Assembly (NCBI GenBank): GCA_029204225.1
Contig: CM055093.1
Coordinates: 20,605,635 to 20,669,634, forward strand
Direction: 5' to 3'
Length of the DNA stretch: 64,000 nucleotides
Source: Diphasiastrum complanatum
Taxonomy: Eukaryota > Streptophyta > Lycopodiopsida > Lycopodiales > Lycopodiaceae
Positions 55,349 to 64,000 of the stretch are shown here, piece after piece (positions within the stretch are counted from its first letter, which is position 1; every line of letters begins with the position of its first letter). The notes below the pieces were generated by a model, which saw nothing but the letters and a program-made list of their open reading frames with translations, was not told the DNA's origin and ran no database searches. The position numbers were made by a program, and so were the translations under genes.

Positions 55349-58188
55349 GACAATTAATGGACAATGGACTAGATGTACATTTCAAGAATGGAGTTTGTTC
55401 CATCTTGAAAAATGATAAGTGCATAGCTAGTGGCATTAAGCAAGGTAGACTTTTCAAGTTGGATGCTAATGTTGCAAGTGAAAGTGTGAACTTGGCTAGG
55501 GAGGAGCTAACTCAAGTGGAGCTTTGGCATAAGAGATTAGGCCATCCTAATCTTCAATCTATGGAGTCAATGGCAAGCAAGGAACTAGCTCTCGGCCTAC
55601 CAAGAGCTTTCAAGAAGTGTGGAAAAATGTGTGAGGCATGTGGCCTTGCAAAGTCACACAAATCTTCTTACAAGAAATCTTCATCAAGATCTCTCTCTCC
55701 CTTGGATCTCATACATTCTGATGTACATAGTTTTTCACATGCAAGTAATGGAGGTGCCTTGATGTATGTAACTTTTATAGATGATTGTACTAGATTCACA
55801 TGGATTGAGTTACTATCAAAGAAAAATCTTGTTTATGAAGCTTTCATTAAGTTCAAGTCTCTAGTAGAGAAACAACTTAGTACTTCTATCAAAGCACTAA
55901 GATGTGATAATGGAGGAGAGTACACCTCCAATAAAATGAAAGACTTTTTTGAGATCAATGGTATTAAGTTACAATACACTTGTTCCTACACCCCTCAACA
56001 AAATGGGGTGGCCGAGAGGAAAAATAGGAGTCTATGTGAGTGTGCAAAGTCCTTGAGGCTTGATGCATCACTTCCCATCTCATTTTGGGGAGAAGCCATA
56101 ACATGTGCTAATTATTTGTGTAATAGACTTCCTAGTAGTGCTATAGATGGGATCTCACCTTATCAAGCCTTGTTTGATAAGAAACCCAATGTAAAATATT
56201 TTAAGATCTTTGGATGTACTTGTTATGTACACATTCCTTTGGAGACTAGAAGGAAAGAAGATGCTACCTCCTTCAAAGGAATCTTTGTTGGCTATGGAGA
56301 AAATAGCAAGGGATATAGGATATATGATCCTACATCCAAGAAAGTAAAGGTAAGCAAGGATGTACTTTTTGATGAGTCACAATTTGCTAAGAGCTTGTCA
56401 AATGGATCTAACCCATTGTGCATTGAAGATCTTGACAAATCCGAGGAGGATCTTGACAAACCCGAGGAGGATCATGACAAACCCGAGGATGGAGATTTGG
56501 ATCCAAGTCAAAAGGGGCCAAGAAGATCATCAAGGAGCAAGGCCGAGCCCTCAAGGCTTACCTATGTGGACAAGGGAAAGCAAAAGGAAGGCTCTACATC
56601 TTCTACCTCTTACTCTTTTTTAGCTACATTGATTGAAGAACCATCATCTTTTGAAGAAGCATGTAAATCTAAAGTTTGGAGAGATGCAATGCAAGTAGAG
56701 TATGATGCATTAGAAGAAAATCATACTTGGAATCTTGTAAATCTTCCAAGAGGAAAGAAACCACTTGCATGTAAGTGGATTTATAGAATTAAGTACAATC
56801 AAGATGGATCTATTAGTAAATACAAAGCTAGGCTTGTTGCTAAGGGATTTCTTCAAATAAAAGGATTGGATTATGAAGAAACATTTGCACCTGTAGCTAA
56901 GCTTGTAACTATTAGATTAATCATTTGCATTGCTACTTTGTTCAAATGGGATCTCTACCAAATGGATGTGACAAATGCCTTCTTGAATGGCTTCTTAGAA
57001 GAGGAAATCTACATGATGCAACCCGAGGGCTTCATCAAGATTGGTGAGGAGCAAAAGGTGTGCTACTTAAGGAAGAGCCTATATGGCTTGAAGCAAGCAC
57101 CTAGAGCTTGGTACTCTAGGTTGCATGATTTTCTCTATTCCCTTGGCTTTGTACTAAGTGCTTATGAACCTTCTTTATATTTCAAATGTAATGAAGGAAA
57201 GATCATCATTTTGGTTCTTTATGTTGATGACATCATTATGACAGGAAATGATGATGATGGCATAGGCAAAGTAAAAGTTGACTTATCTAGTGAGTTCAAG
57301 ATGGTAGATCTAGGCTTCCTAAAGTTTATACTTGGGATAGAAGTGTCTAGAAGTAGCAATTGTACTTTCATAAGTCAATCTAAGTATGCTACTTCCATTC
57401 TTGAAAGATTTGGTATGAAAGATTGTAAGGGGATTGACACCCCTATGGAGCATGTTGTGAAAGCAACTAATGAAGGTGATGAAGCATCCTTTGAGGACAT
57501 CACTCTCTTTAGGAAGCTTATAGGCTCTCTAATCTATTTAACCATCACTAGACCTGACTTAAGTTTTTGTGTAAGCAAGTTGAGTCAAAGTATGCAAGCT
57601 CCTTTAATTCATCATTGGAAAAGTGCCAAGAGAGTACTTAGATATGTTTCTAGTACTAGATTTTTTGGTATACTTTATGAAGGATCTAACTTGCACTTGA
57701 GAGCCTACTCGGATTCAGATTTTGCAGGTGAAAAGATGGATAGGAAGTCCATTAGTGCATTTGCAACATTTCTTTGTGGAGGAGTGATATCTTGGCTTTC
57801 CAAAAAGCAAGATACAATCTCACTATCTTCTTGTGAAGCCGAGTACAAGGCATTGACTTCAACAACCAAAGAGCTCTTATGGCTAAGAAGACTCTTGATG
57901 GAACTACATGTGCTAGAGGCCGAGGAGATCCCTTACATATTTTGTGACAATCAAGCTTCTCAACAAATTGCTTCAAATCCTATCTTCCATGCTAGAACAA
58001 AGCATATTGAGATAGCTCACCACTTTGTGAGGGAGAAGGTACAATCCAAGGAAGTGCAACTACATCATGTACCATCATCCGAATGCATAGCTGATATCTT
58101 AACCAAACCATTGTCCAAAGATCCATTTTTTAAGTTAAGATATGCTCTTGGAATTGTAGATAGATGTACACTAGATTTGCCAAGTTAG
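55309..58188 (+). CDS. copia integrase-RT-RNase H polyprotein, element A
   Basis: 959-residue open frame without any stop. In order: protease end ISRNLLSVGQLMDNGLDVHF; integrase zinc knuckle LWHKRLGHPNLQS...CEAC; core LIHSDVHSF, FIDDCTRF, LRCDNGGEY, PQQNGVAERKNR (all three acidic residues); GKKP-type IFGCTCYVHIPLETRRKED; an unusual hinge with three imperfect repeats of EEDLDKPEED type; PRRSSRSKAEPSRLTY. The RT has WIYRIKYNQDGSISKYKARL, QMDVTNAFLNG, YGLKQAPRAWYSRL, YVDDIIM. RNase H has ITRPDLSFCV, SDSDFAGEKMD, SSCEAEYKAL, ARTKHIEIAH, ADILTKPL. Full length and apparently functional; the natural polyprotein would continue from gag without the upstream frameshift. Confidence 0.95.
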   Translation: MYVPTISRNLLSVGQLMDNGLDVHFKNGVCSILKNDKCIASGIKQGRLFKLDANVASESVNLAREELTQVELWHKRLGHPNLQSMESMASKELALGLPRAFKKCGKMCEACGLAKSHKSSYKKSSSRSLSPLDLIHSDVHSFSHASNGGALMYVTFIDDCTRFTWIELLSKKNLVYEAFIKFKSLVEKQLSTSIKALRCDNGGEYTSNKMKDFFEINGIKLQYTCSYTPQQNGVAERKNRSLCECAKSLRLDASLPISFWGEAITCANYLCNRLPSSAIDGISPYQALFDKKPNVKYFKIFGCTCYVHIPLETRRKEDATSFKGIFVGYGENSKGYRIYDPTSKKVKVSKDVLFDESQFAKSLSNGSNPLCIEDLDKSEEDLDKPEEDHDKPEDGDLDPSQKGPRRSSRSKAEPSRLTYVDKGKQKEGSTSSTSYSFLATLIEEPSSFEEACKSKVWRDAMQVEYDALEENHTWNLVNLPRGKKPLACKWIYRIKYNQDGSISKYKARLVAKGFLQIKGLDYEETFAPVAKLVTIRLIICIATLFKWDLYQMDVTNAFLNGFLEEEIYMMQPEGFIKIGEEQKVCYLRKSLYGLKQAPRAWYSRLHDFLYSLGFVLSAYEPSLYFKCNEGKIIILVLYVDDIIMTGNDDDGIGKVKVDLSSEFKMVDLGFLKFILGIEVSRSSNCTFISQSKYATSILERFGMKDCKGIDTPMEHVVKATNEGDEASFEDITLFRKLIGSLIYLTITRPDLSFCVSKLSQSMQAPLIHHWKSAKRVLRYVSSTRFFGILYEGSNLHLRAYSDSDFAGEKMDRKSISAFATFLCGGVISWLSKKQDTISLSSCEAEYKALTSTTKELLWLRRLLMELHVLEAEEIPYIFCDNQASQQIASNPIFHARTKHIEIAHHFVREKVQSKEVQLHHVPSSECIADILTKPLSKDPFFKLRYALGIVDRCTLDLPS

Positions 58189-58190
58189 AA

Positions 58191-58201
58191 GTGAGGAGGA
58201 G
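58191..58201 (+). other. polypurine tract of element A
   Basis: AAGTGAGGAGGAG-type purine run immediately before the 3' LTR, same core GAGGAGGAG as in families B and D. Confidence 0.85.
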
Positions 58202-59064
58202 TGTTGAAAATTGTCACTTCTCACTTGACATTGGTTCATGTAAATATTGATCAAACATTAGAATATGTTGATGATATGATTTCACACGTGTGGAGCATGT
58301 TCCCATGTGTGAAAGGATGTACTTTTCATGTTTGTATATATCCAAATTGATTTTGTATCATTCTAGTTAGTGTGAACATGAAATGACTAGTTTTTAGTCA
58401 AGTTGACTAGTCACCTACAAATTAGCTTTTCCTTGCATGTGCATGAGTAAATGCTCCCACATGGCAAGTGGATGTTCACATGTGTGTATAGAGTACTAGA
58501 AGATAAGAGTTGACCATTTTCCTTAGATCCTATTTTGTAGGGAATATTCCTATATTCTAGGAGACTAGCTTTTTGGATTTTAGTCATATTCTAGAAGGTC
58601 AACTATTGGATAAGGATCAAGGATGGATCAAATGGATAGATATGAGTGATGTGGCACTCTTCACACGTGTGAAGGCCTGCTGGACTGTACCAGACTCATG
58701 GATGTACTTGATCCATAAAAGGATCATCATTTTGCTAAGAAAATTGATGAGACTTTTGCACTCTACACTTTTGTGAGATTTCTAGTCATTTGTCTTGTGA
58801 TTTTTATGCATGATTGCTATCTAGTATCATTGTACTTGTTGTTTCAGGTGCAGGCCATACAGTGGACAGTACTCCACACGTGTGAAGACGCTCTCACTAA
58901 AAAATGATGTGTTGATCCATTGCTCTTGCTTAAATCCAAGTGTAGTGAATCTAGATCAAGATCTAATGTGTAGAACTTGATAGATTCATTGATTAAGCAA
59001 CCAATAACTCTCTATGATTGTAAAGTACAATCATTATTGTCCTAAAAACTGTAAAATTTTATCA
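58202..59064 (+). repeat. 3' LTR of element A
   Basis: 863 bp, two substitutions from the 5' LTR. Confidence 0.96.
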
Positions 59065-59127
59065 ATCTATGCCAAATTTGACCCTATCAACATCCTACAC
59101 CTAAATGCTTGACTATGAAATTCTATG
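59065..59127 (-). repeat. 5' LTR of copy B4, part 2, with target duplication of element A
   Basis: ATCTA at 59065-59069 is the target duplication. TGCCAAATTTGACCC through ATGAAATTCTATGA continues the interrupted LTR, matching 48700-48757. It then stops and gene G-related sequence begins. Confidence 0.88.
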
Positions 59128-59134
59128 AATTTCT

Positions 59135-59700
59135 TCCTTATCATATTGAGAGACAAATGCGTAGTCTTATATTTGATTACCATAGATGAAAAAAAATAAG
59201 TGGGACTTGGACACCAATAGATCAAGATCTTGAATTGGACAGTCACACAAATAGAAAAGAGGTGCACATTATATACAATAAAGAGGTTCTAACTATGATT
59301 AAAGTGGAAGAACATTGGAGCCTAAATTATGGTAGAACAGAGCTTGTCCTAATATAAAAAGATCTTTTACCTGAGTACTTCATTCTATTCATTCATTAAC
59401 TATGCAGACTTTTGTCCTGTTTGTAGGAAGTAGAGGTCTAGTTTATTTGAACTCTGTGGCAAATCCAAGATACATGTACTCTTACCTATGTTTCCTTTTG
59501 AATGATTCTGTCAAGAACATTGTGTAGTATGTTCCTTTCATTGTCGTTGATGGTGCCAGTCTATTTGATTCTCAAATGGTTGCCTTATACTGTACATATG
59601 AGATGAATGTTATTGTATTGTTCTATACTTGGTTCTTACTGTCGTATGAGTTTCTAGATCTAAGAAAACTAAATATCATTCAATCATTTTACTGCTCTGA
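59135..59700 (+). pseudogene. gene G fragment and flank, copy 4
   Basis: Same text as copy 3 (43715-44190): YHIERQMRSLIF, a stop, VDQDLELDSHTNRKEVHI- and VEEHWSLNYGRTEL-like frame. One more stop (TAA at about 59354) is present. The shared flank contains about 90 bp (about 59548-59635, TTGATGGTGCCAGTC ...) absent from copy 3, then both continue to GACATGAAGTA, where each joins a different part of a copia sequence. Confidence 0.65.
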
Positions 59701-59707
59701 CATGAAG

Positions 59708-60927
59708 TATGGACCCAAAGATTTCCAATACAAATGATGTTTCATCTTTTATGACACCATTCATACTATCACAAAAATAGTTTTCAAATGAAACTGCTTA
59801 TCAACAACAAATGGAGATTTGAAAACATCAATTTTCATTGTCTTGTCATACAAAGTACTAAGCATCATAGATTTTAAAGATAAGAAACAAGTCACTCCAT
59901 GTTTACTAATACTATCCAAAAAGTATTCAAATATAGTAGACTCTCCAATGCTCACCATCCTTGCAAGATGCACACTTGAATGGACAATTTGCATGCAATT
60001 TGATGACTCGGCCATTGTCATTGAGGAATCCCTTCGAACTCTCATGCTTTGAGGCTGATCCTCAAGATCTTCCTTCTTTTGATGCTCCTCCTTAATGCAA
60101 GCAAGGTCACACTTTGCCAAGATCTCCTCTTGAGTGATCTCCTCCTTTGCCAAGCTCATTCTTTCAAAAGCAACACTAGCTTCCAACTTAAACAATCTTC
60201 CATGTTTAAATCCCTTTGCAATGCAAACATCATTCTTCAAGATGAAACAAACACCAAGCTTAAAGTGGACATCCAAACCACTTTCTAAGAGTTGACCAAC
60301 ACTAAGCATATTCTTGGTGATTGATGGTACATAAAGGACATTTTCTAGATCCATACTTATTGAGGATTCTAGATATAAAGAGATGGTACCAACACCATCT
60401 ATCCTATACTCTCCATCACTTGCAGTAAAAACAAACTTTTTAGCATCATTGAATGAGTGTAAGGTTGAGAATGTGTCCTTTTGGAAAGCCATGTGGGAGC
60501 TAGCCCCACTATCAATCCACCAAGTGTCCTTTGAGTTGCCTTTGCTTGTTGGAGTGGATGTAGATGCCATCAAAGATGAGATCTCCTCATCTCCATCCTC
60601 TTCATATGCAACGTTCCCTTGTTTGTCCTCCTCTTCTTCTGCTCTTAGCCTCTTGTAGCATTCGGATGCATAATGCCCCTTCTTTCCACAAAAGAACCAT
60701 TTTTGCTTTGACTTGTCCTTTGAGCTTGATGCATCATCCTCTTCTTTGGCGTCCTTGGGATGCTTCTTTTTTCCATTGGTATTCTTTTTACCCTTGAATG
60801 AAAAATTGTCTTTCTCATCCTCATCCTGCAGAGACAATGAACTCATTCTTGCCTTGGTGTGGAGTATCCTACACTCTTTAGCCACTAATACACTGTGAAG
60901 TTTTTCTATAGTTGGCAAAGTGTCTTG
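59708..60927 (-). pseudogene. internally deleted copia copy F' (gag-protease-degenerate integrase)
   Basis: Minus strand, one open frame of 385 residues (60918-59761), starting in the middle of gag (MPTIEKLHSVLVAKECRILH; upstream gag is missing at 60927). CCHC WFFCGKKGHYASEC, protease TWWIDSGASSHM, MLSVGQLLESGLDVHF, then MSLAKEEITQEEILAKC in place of the integrase zinc knuckle, and the Asp-less core IVHSSVHLARM, DKTMKIDVFKSPFVVDKQ. Very similar to copy F (26853-27995) including the deletion, but without its stop and with four extra residues (TQEE). RT and RNase H missing. It ends at 59708 next to the gene G flank. Confidence 0.82.
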
Positions 60928-61392
60928 GATATCACGGTTTTAGGGTTTAGGGTTCACAATATCAAAAAGACCCTTTGTAAAGATACTTTTATTTTTTTTC
61001 TTTAGTTTCGACTGTCACCAGGCCCAATCAAAATGCACAGATTTGAAATCGTAACGTAGTTCAAATTAACTAAAAAATAAAAATGCAATATAGAAAACTT
61101 TTAAATTTGTGTCCGAGCAGCACGGATGTATCCCATTGGTTTCTTTTTCCTGCCCGACGCGTGCTAATCTGCCCGACGTCAATATCTCAAGTTAAATTTA
61201 CTTTACTATGCTGGTTAGTATAATGAAAATTTCTAACTATACTAGTTACAGTTATAGAAATATAGTATGTACAGTTACATAAAATATGGTATACGCAGTA
61301 ACTATGACTATGTTGGCATTCACATTAGATTAAATGTGATACGAAAAATTAAAATCAAGTAACATATCAGAGAGATTTTTGGCGCTCAAGCT
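60928..61392. promoter_or_regulatory. upstream region of gene G with telo-box-like repeat
   Basis: At 60942-60957 TTTTAGGGTTTAGGGTT contains two TTTAGGG telomere-type units (telo-box in reverse complement, AAACCCTA). No clear TATA box within 100 bp of the ATG; ATTAGATTAAATG lies at 61325. No gene. Confidence 0.35.
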
Positions 61393-62774
61393 TTGAAAAT
61401 AGCAATGGCGAGGAGACCCAGATCTACAATCGATTCTGTGATTCTTTACAATGAGAAAGATGAAGCTGATAACTGGAAGCCAACAAAATATATGAAGAAC
61501 TCATGGGTATTGCTGCATCCATCATCAAAGGGCAATTTTCAACAAAAGAAAAGAGCAAAAATGACTTACAAATCTTATTGGAAAGCAAAAATTTTGGAGT
61601 TTAAGACTACCCTGGGAGGTCAATCGATATCAGAAGTCTTAGTGCAACGTGTATATATGCATTCAGAAATCAAAGTACATGATATCAATCCTCATGATCA
61701 TAAAAAATGTAATTGTAAGTATATCAAAACATATGCACTCTACAGTAATCACAGGTGATTTCCTTTATTGATGTTCTTCAAATTATGATTTAAATGATTC
61801 AACATTGTTTTTTTCTTTCAGATTTATATCCATCATGCATAAGTGAATGGGAGCCCGCACAATCACTTGCAGGAATATTAGACGTGATTCACTCTGATGT
61901 TGGAAAGCTACAATACAACGGAAGAAGTCCAAAGGAATTTGCATATTGTGTTATCTACTTTTATGAATCTTTATATACACCACAAACAGATGGAGGTTTT
62001 GACAAGCTCGAAGCAGTTCCATTGCCTAGTTTTCAAAGTGGCTGGCCTACTCCTGACAGCATTGTTTCTGAATCCTTGAGATGCAAGCTACTCATTGATA
62101 TTAAAAATGCTATGAAGATTAGCACAGGCTCCAAAATTGTTCACCTAAGTTGGTTTATCTCATTGCATACATTTGTTGATTTTTTCTCGAGTGCTAGTGT
62201 TCGTAGGACACCAACTTTATTTGTTTGCAAGGATTTATCAGATAAGACTTTGTCAGATCTCATGGATCAAGGCTAGGATAGTAAAACAAATAATGACATA
62301 GAATGCAGGATTAAAAAGTCCTCAATGATCTTTTGTTATCATATCGAAAAGCAAATGCTCAGTCTCACATTTAGCTACCAGAGATACAAGAAAATTGAAG
62401 GTACATGGCTACCACTGGATCAAGACTTTGAACTAAATGGTCACACAAACCGAATGGAGATAAGCATTATCTACAATGAGGAATATTTGACTATGGTTGA
62501 GGTGGAAGAGCACTGGAAGCTTGATTTTATCAGAATAGAGCTCATGCTATTACAAACCAATCTACCAACATATTTCAGATTTATCATCAACGGAAGACTC
62601 GTAAGTACTTTATGTTTATTGCCATTTCAAAATAGAACAAAATAATAGAAAATGTCATCATTTACAATTGCACATTCACTAATATTTGCCATGTCACAGA
62701 TGCAAAAAAGACAGGAGCTGATAACGTGCTGCAAAGATCTACCTACAACAATCACCATTGTGGGAGAACAATAG
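61393..62774 (+). pseudogene. gene G, unrecognised three-exon gene with one internal TAG
   Basis: Exon 1 61393-61714 (MKIAMARRPRSTIDSVILYN; an alternative ATG lies at 61405). Intron 61715-61821 has a strong GTAAGT donor and TTTCTTTCAG acceptor, phase 1. Exon 2 runs 61822-62600 and reads YPSCISEWEPAQSLAGILDV, LYTPQTDGGFDKLEAVPLPS, then a single TAG at 62274-62276. The frame continues at once with IEKQMLSLTFSYQRYKKIEG, LPLDQDFELNGHTNRMEISI, VEEHWKLDFIRIEL. A second intron 62601-62699 (GTAAGT ... CACAG) is phase 0, and exon 3 (62700-62774) ends ELITCCKDLPTTITIVGEQ. A polyA-like AATAAA is at 62821. About 490 residues if the TAG is ignored. No domain recognised. At least three 3' fragments occur in this window, so the family is repetitive. 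Confidence 0.6.
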
Positions 62775-62972
62775 TTTCAAATAAACTTTAGTAAAAATTT
62801 GTGTATACACCTTTTCATTCAATAAATGAAAGCCCAAGTTGGGCATCTATACATATATTTTGTGCTCCCAAATTCATAAACTAGAGCAGCATTTGATATA
62901 TCAATGTATATTTTTCTATGAAGTCTATACATGTATTTTTGTTCTATGCTATCTATATTTTTTTTTCTGATC

Positions 62973-63505
62973 TTAATTTAGTACAACTACATCATCCTTT
63001 GCACCATCATCAATAACGGGAGGCTGAAGCCTTGCCCGAGCCAGTATACTCAAGATAATTTCTTGTCTAAATTTGTACACCTGGCTTTATGTGTACTCAG
63101 GAAGTGTAAACTGCAAAATAGAACATTCATGTATTAGTAGTGGCCAATAACATCACCAGAATAGAAAACTAATCATGATTTCAAAATAAGAATAAACAGA
63201 ATTTATTACCTTAGAAATATCAACATCTTGTTGAAGGATGAACCACTCAAAAAAAAGCTTGGCATTGTACAATGTGTACCACCCACAACTGAATGAATCA
63301 TTTTGCTGGGGTGACTGCAAAATAATTCAGCACACAAGAAATTAATTATGAAACAGAATGAATTAGATTGAAAATATTTCATTAGAATATTGATTTCAAA
63401 ATGCTATTAAGAAAGAAGAATTTACCTCCAAGCTGACGATCTGCCAGTCTACGGAATGGGGAACGTCTATAGGAATATATTTACTTAGATATGGAATGAA
63501 TATAT
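62973..63505 (-). pseudogene. ULP1-type (C48) cysteine protease C-terminal part
   Basis: Minus strand, three exon-like pieces. 63505-63426: IFIPYLSKYIPIDVPHSVDW and QIVSLE. Intron 63425-63315 (GTAAA ... GCAG). 63314-63210: SPQQNDSFSCGWYTLYNAKL, FFEWFILQQDVDISK. Intron 63209-63111. 63110-62973: FTLPEYT, TAA, then VYKFRQEIILSILARARLQP. W...V followed by PQQNDSFSCGWY matches the catalytic Gln and Cys region of ULP1/SENP deSUMOylase-like peptidases ('PQQxNxxDCG'), with Ser before Cys where Asp is usual. The N-terminal part with the catalytic His is cut off at 63508 by a copia fragment. It faces gene G tail to tail, 200 bp apart. Such domains are common cargo of plant DNA transposons. Confidence 0.6.
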
Positions 63506-63507
63506 CT

Positions 63508-64000
63508 ACATCCTTCTTGGAGTCCTCGGGTCTTGAGCTTGCTCCTCCACTTGACTTGACTCCAAACCATCAATGAACTGAATAAGGTGTTGATCCAAAC
63601 ATGCTTCTTCAAGTTTACAAATCTTCCACTGTTGAAATATCACATTTCCACCATTGACAAATTCTTTGGTGGACAACAAGTTGATTCTACAATCTCTACT
63701 TGAAGAGCAAAATACTACCATTATTTCTTATCATTGAAATAGGATAATCTTTGGTCCTTACGTTGGAATGATCATGCTCAAAGCATGTGGACCCAAAGAT
63801 TTCCAATACAAATGATGTTTCATATTTTATGACACTATTCAAACTATTACAAAAATAGTTATCAAATGAAATTGTTTTATCAACAACAAATGGAGATTTG
63901 AAAACATCAATTTTCATTGTCTTGTCATACAAAGTACTAAACATCATAGATTTTAATGATAAGCAACAAGTTACTCCATGTTTACTTATACATCAACATC
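63508..64000 (-). pseudogene. internally deleted copia copy F'' (runs off the window)
   Basis: Minus strand, from the window end: MMFSTLYDKTMKIDVFKSPF, VVDKTISF, LEIFGSTCFEHDHSNVRTKD (degenerate integrase C-terminal region), then CSSSRDCRINLLSTKEFVNG, and the hinge QVEEQAQDPRTPRRM at 63508-63560. It gives the part missing from F and F': integrase end leading to the hinge. The hinge text nearly repeats that at 44540-44578. Confidence 0.7.

Larger units (their letters stand above)
52750..59064 (+). mobile_element. full-length young Ty1/copia element A
   Basis: 6315 bp: LTR (863 bp), PBS, leader, gag-protease, integrase-RT-RNase H, polypurine tract, LTR (863 bp), with the perfect duplication ATCTA on both sides. 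I count two differences between the LTRs (near 53410/58858 and 53430/58887). The only coding defect found is a one-base loss in a T run near 55308. It is inserted into an LTR of the older copy B4: flanks rejoin as ATTTGTC-ATCTA-TGCCAAATTTG, as in the uninterrupted LTR at about 48693-48710. Confidence 0.97.
48065..59127 (-). mobile_element. older copia copy B4, split by element A
   Basis: Minus-strand family-B element: complete 3' LTR at 48065-48889, 3' segment, deleted pol, gag, leader and 5' LTR remnants at about 52137-52749 and 59065-59127. Element A (52750-59064) sits inside the 5' LTR with a 5-bp duplication. The PBS region is deleted and the outer end of the 5' LTR is replaced by a gene G fragment, so B4 is an old dead copy. 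Confidence 0.85.

Noticed and set aside
52750-59064. Frameshift between gag-protease and pol of element A as programmed ribosomal frameshifting
   Set aside because: The break is at the end of protease, the other families read through here in one frame, and the site is a shortened T run; a mutation or sequencing indel is simpler.
62274-62276. TAG in gene G as a recoded (readthrough) stop
   Set aside because: No evidence for readthrough context, and the neighbouring ULP1 gene is also broken; ordinary pseudogene decay is preferred.

Overview
The window looks like a repeat-dominated, AT-rich segment of a land-plant nuclear genome. The evidence is several families of Ty1/copia LTR retrotransposons primed by initiator-Met tRNA (TGGTATCAGAGC next to the LTRs), Ty3/gypsy and CACTA (EnSpm) remnants, spliceosomal GT-AG introns and TTTAGGG-type repeats. 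No bacterial or organellar features are seen. The species cannot be named from the sequence.

Layout. 1-800: Ty3/gypsy integrase remnant. 1254-8180: two decayed copia copies (B1, C). 8427-9458: an RT-bearing repeat whose inverted partner lies at 24369-25397. 9750-11860: a decayed, intron-containing gene resembling an RNase H-fold (DDE) transposase (gene T), with a second 5' fragment at about 16640-16990. 12258-16360: a minus-strand copia copy (B2) with a CACTA element nested in its LTR. 18037-28673: two long GA/CT microsatellites and copia, gypsy and CACTA-like fragments. 29570-30706: gypsy protease remnant. 32326-38460: a full-length copia element (D, minus strand, 5-bp target duplication TACCT). 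38796-39199: a 404-bp miniature LTR retrotransposon (TRIM, target duplication CAATT) whose two 144-bp LTRs each contain a tRNA-like sequence. 40468-44578: fragments of an unrecognised gene family (gene G) beside copia fragments. 45057-45815: the only clean single-copy-looking host-type ORF, with its own TATA box and a 79-bp tandem array downstream. 48065-59127: an older copia copy (B4, minus) split by a very young full-length copia insertion (A, 52750-59064, target duplication ATCTA, LTRs differing at two positions). 61393-62774: the fullest copy of gene G (three exons, one internal TAG), convergent with a partial ULP1-type cysteine protease gene (63505-62973). 63508-64000: one more internally deleted copia copy.

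How the parts relate. Almost everything is mobile DNA in nested layers. Several copia copies share the same internal deletions, so defective elements appear to have been copied in trans. The gene G / ULP1 pair and gene T look like parts of DNA transposons or transposon-captured genes, not ordinary host loci. The strongest candidate for an undescribed system is the TRIM with tRNA-like LTRs: it carries Pol III A and B boxes in each LTR and has no run of four T anywhere between them, analogous in design to the 5S-bearing Cassandra TRIMs.
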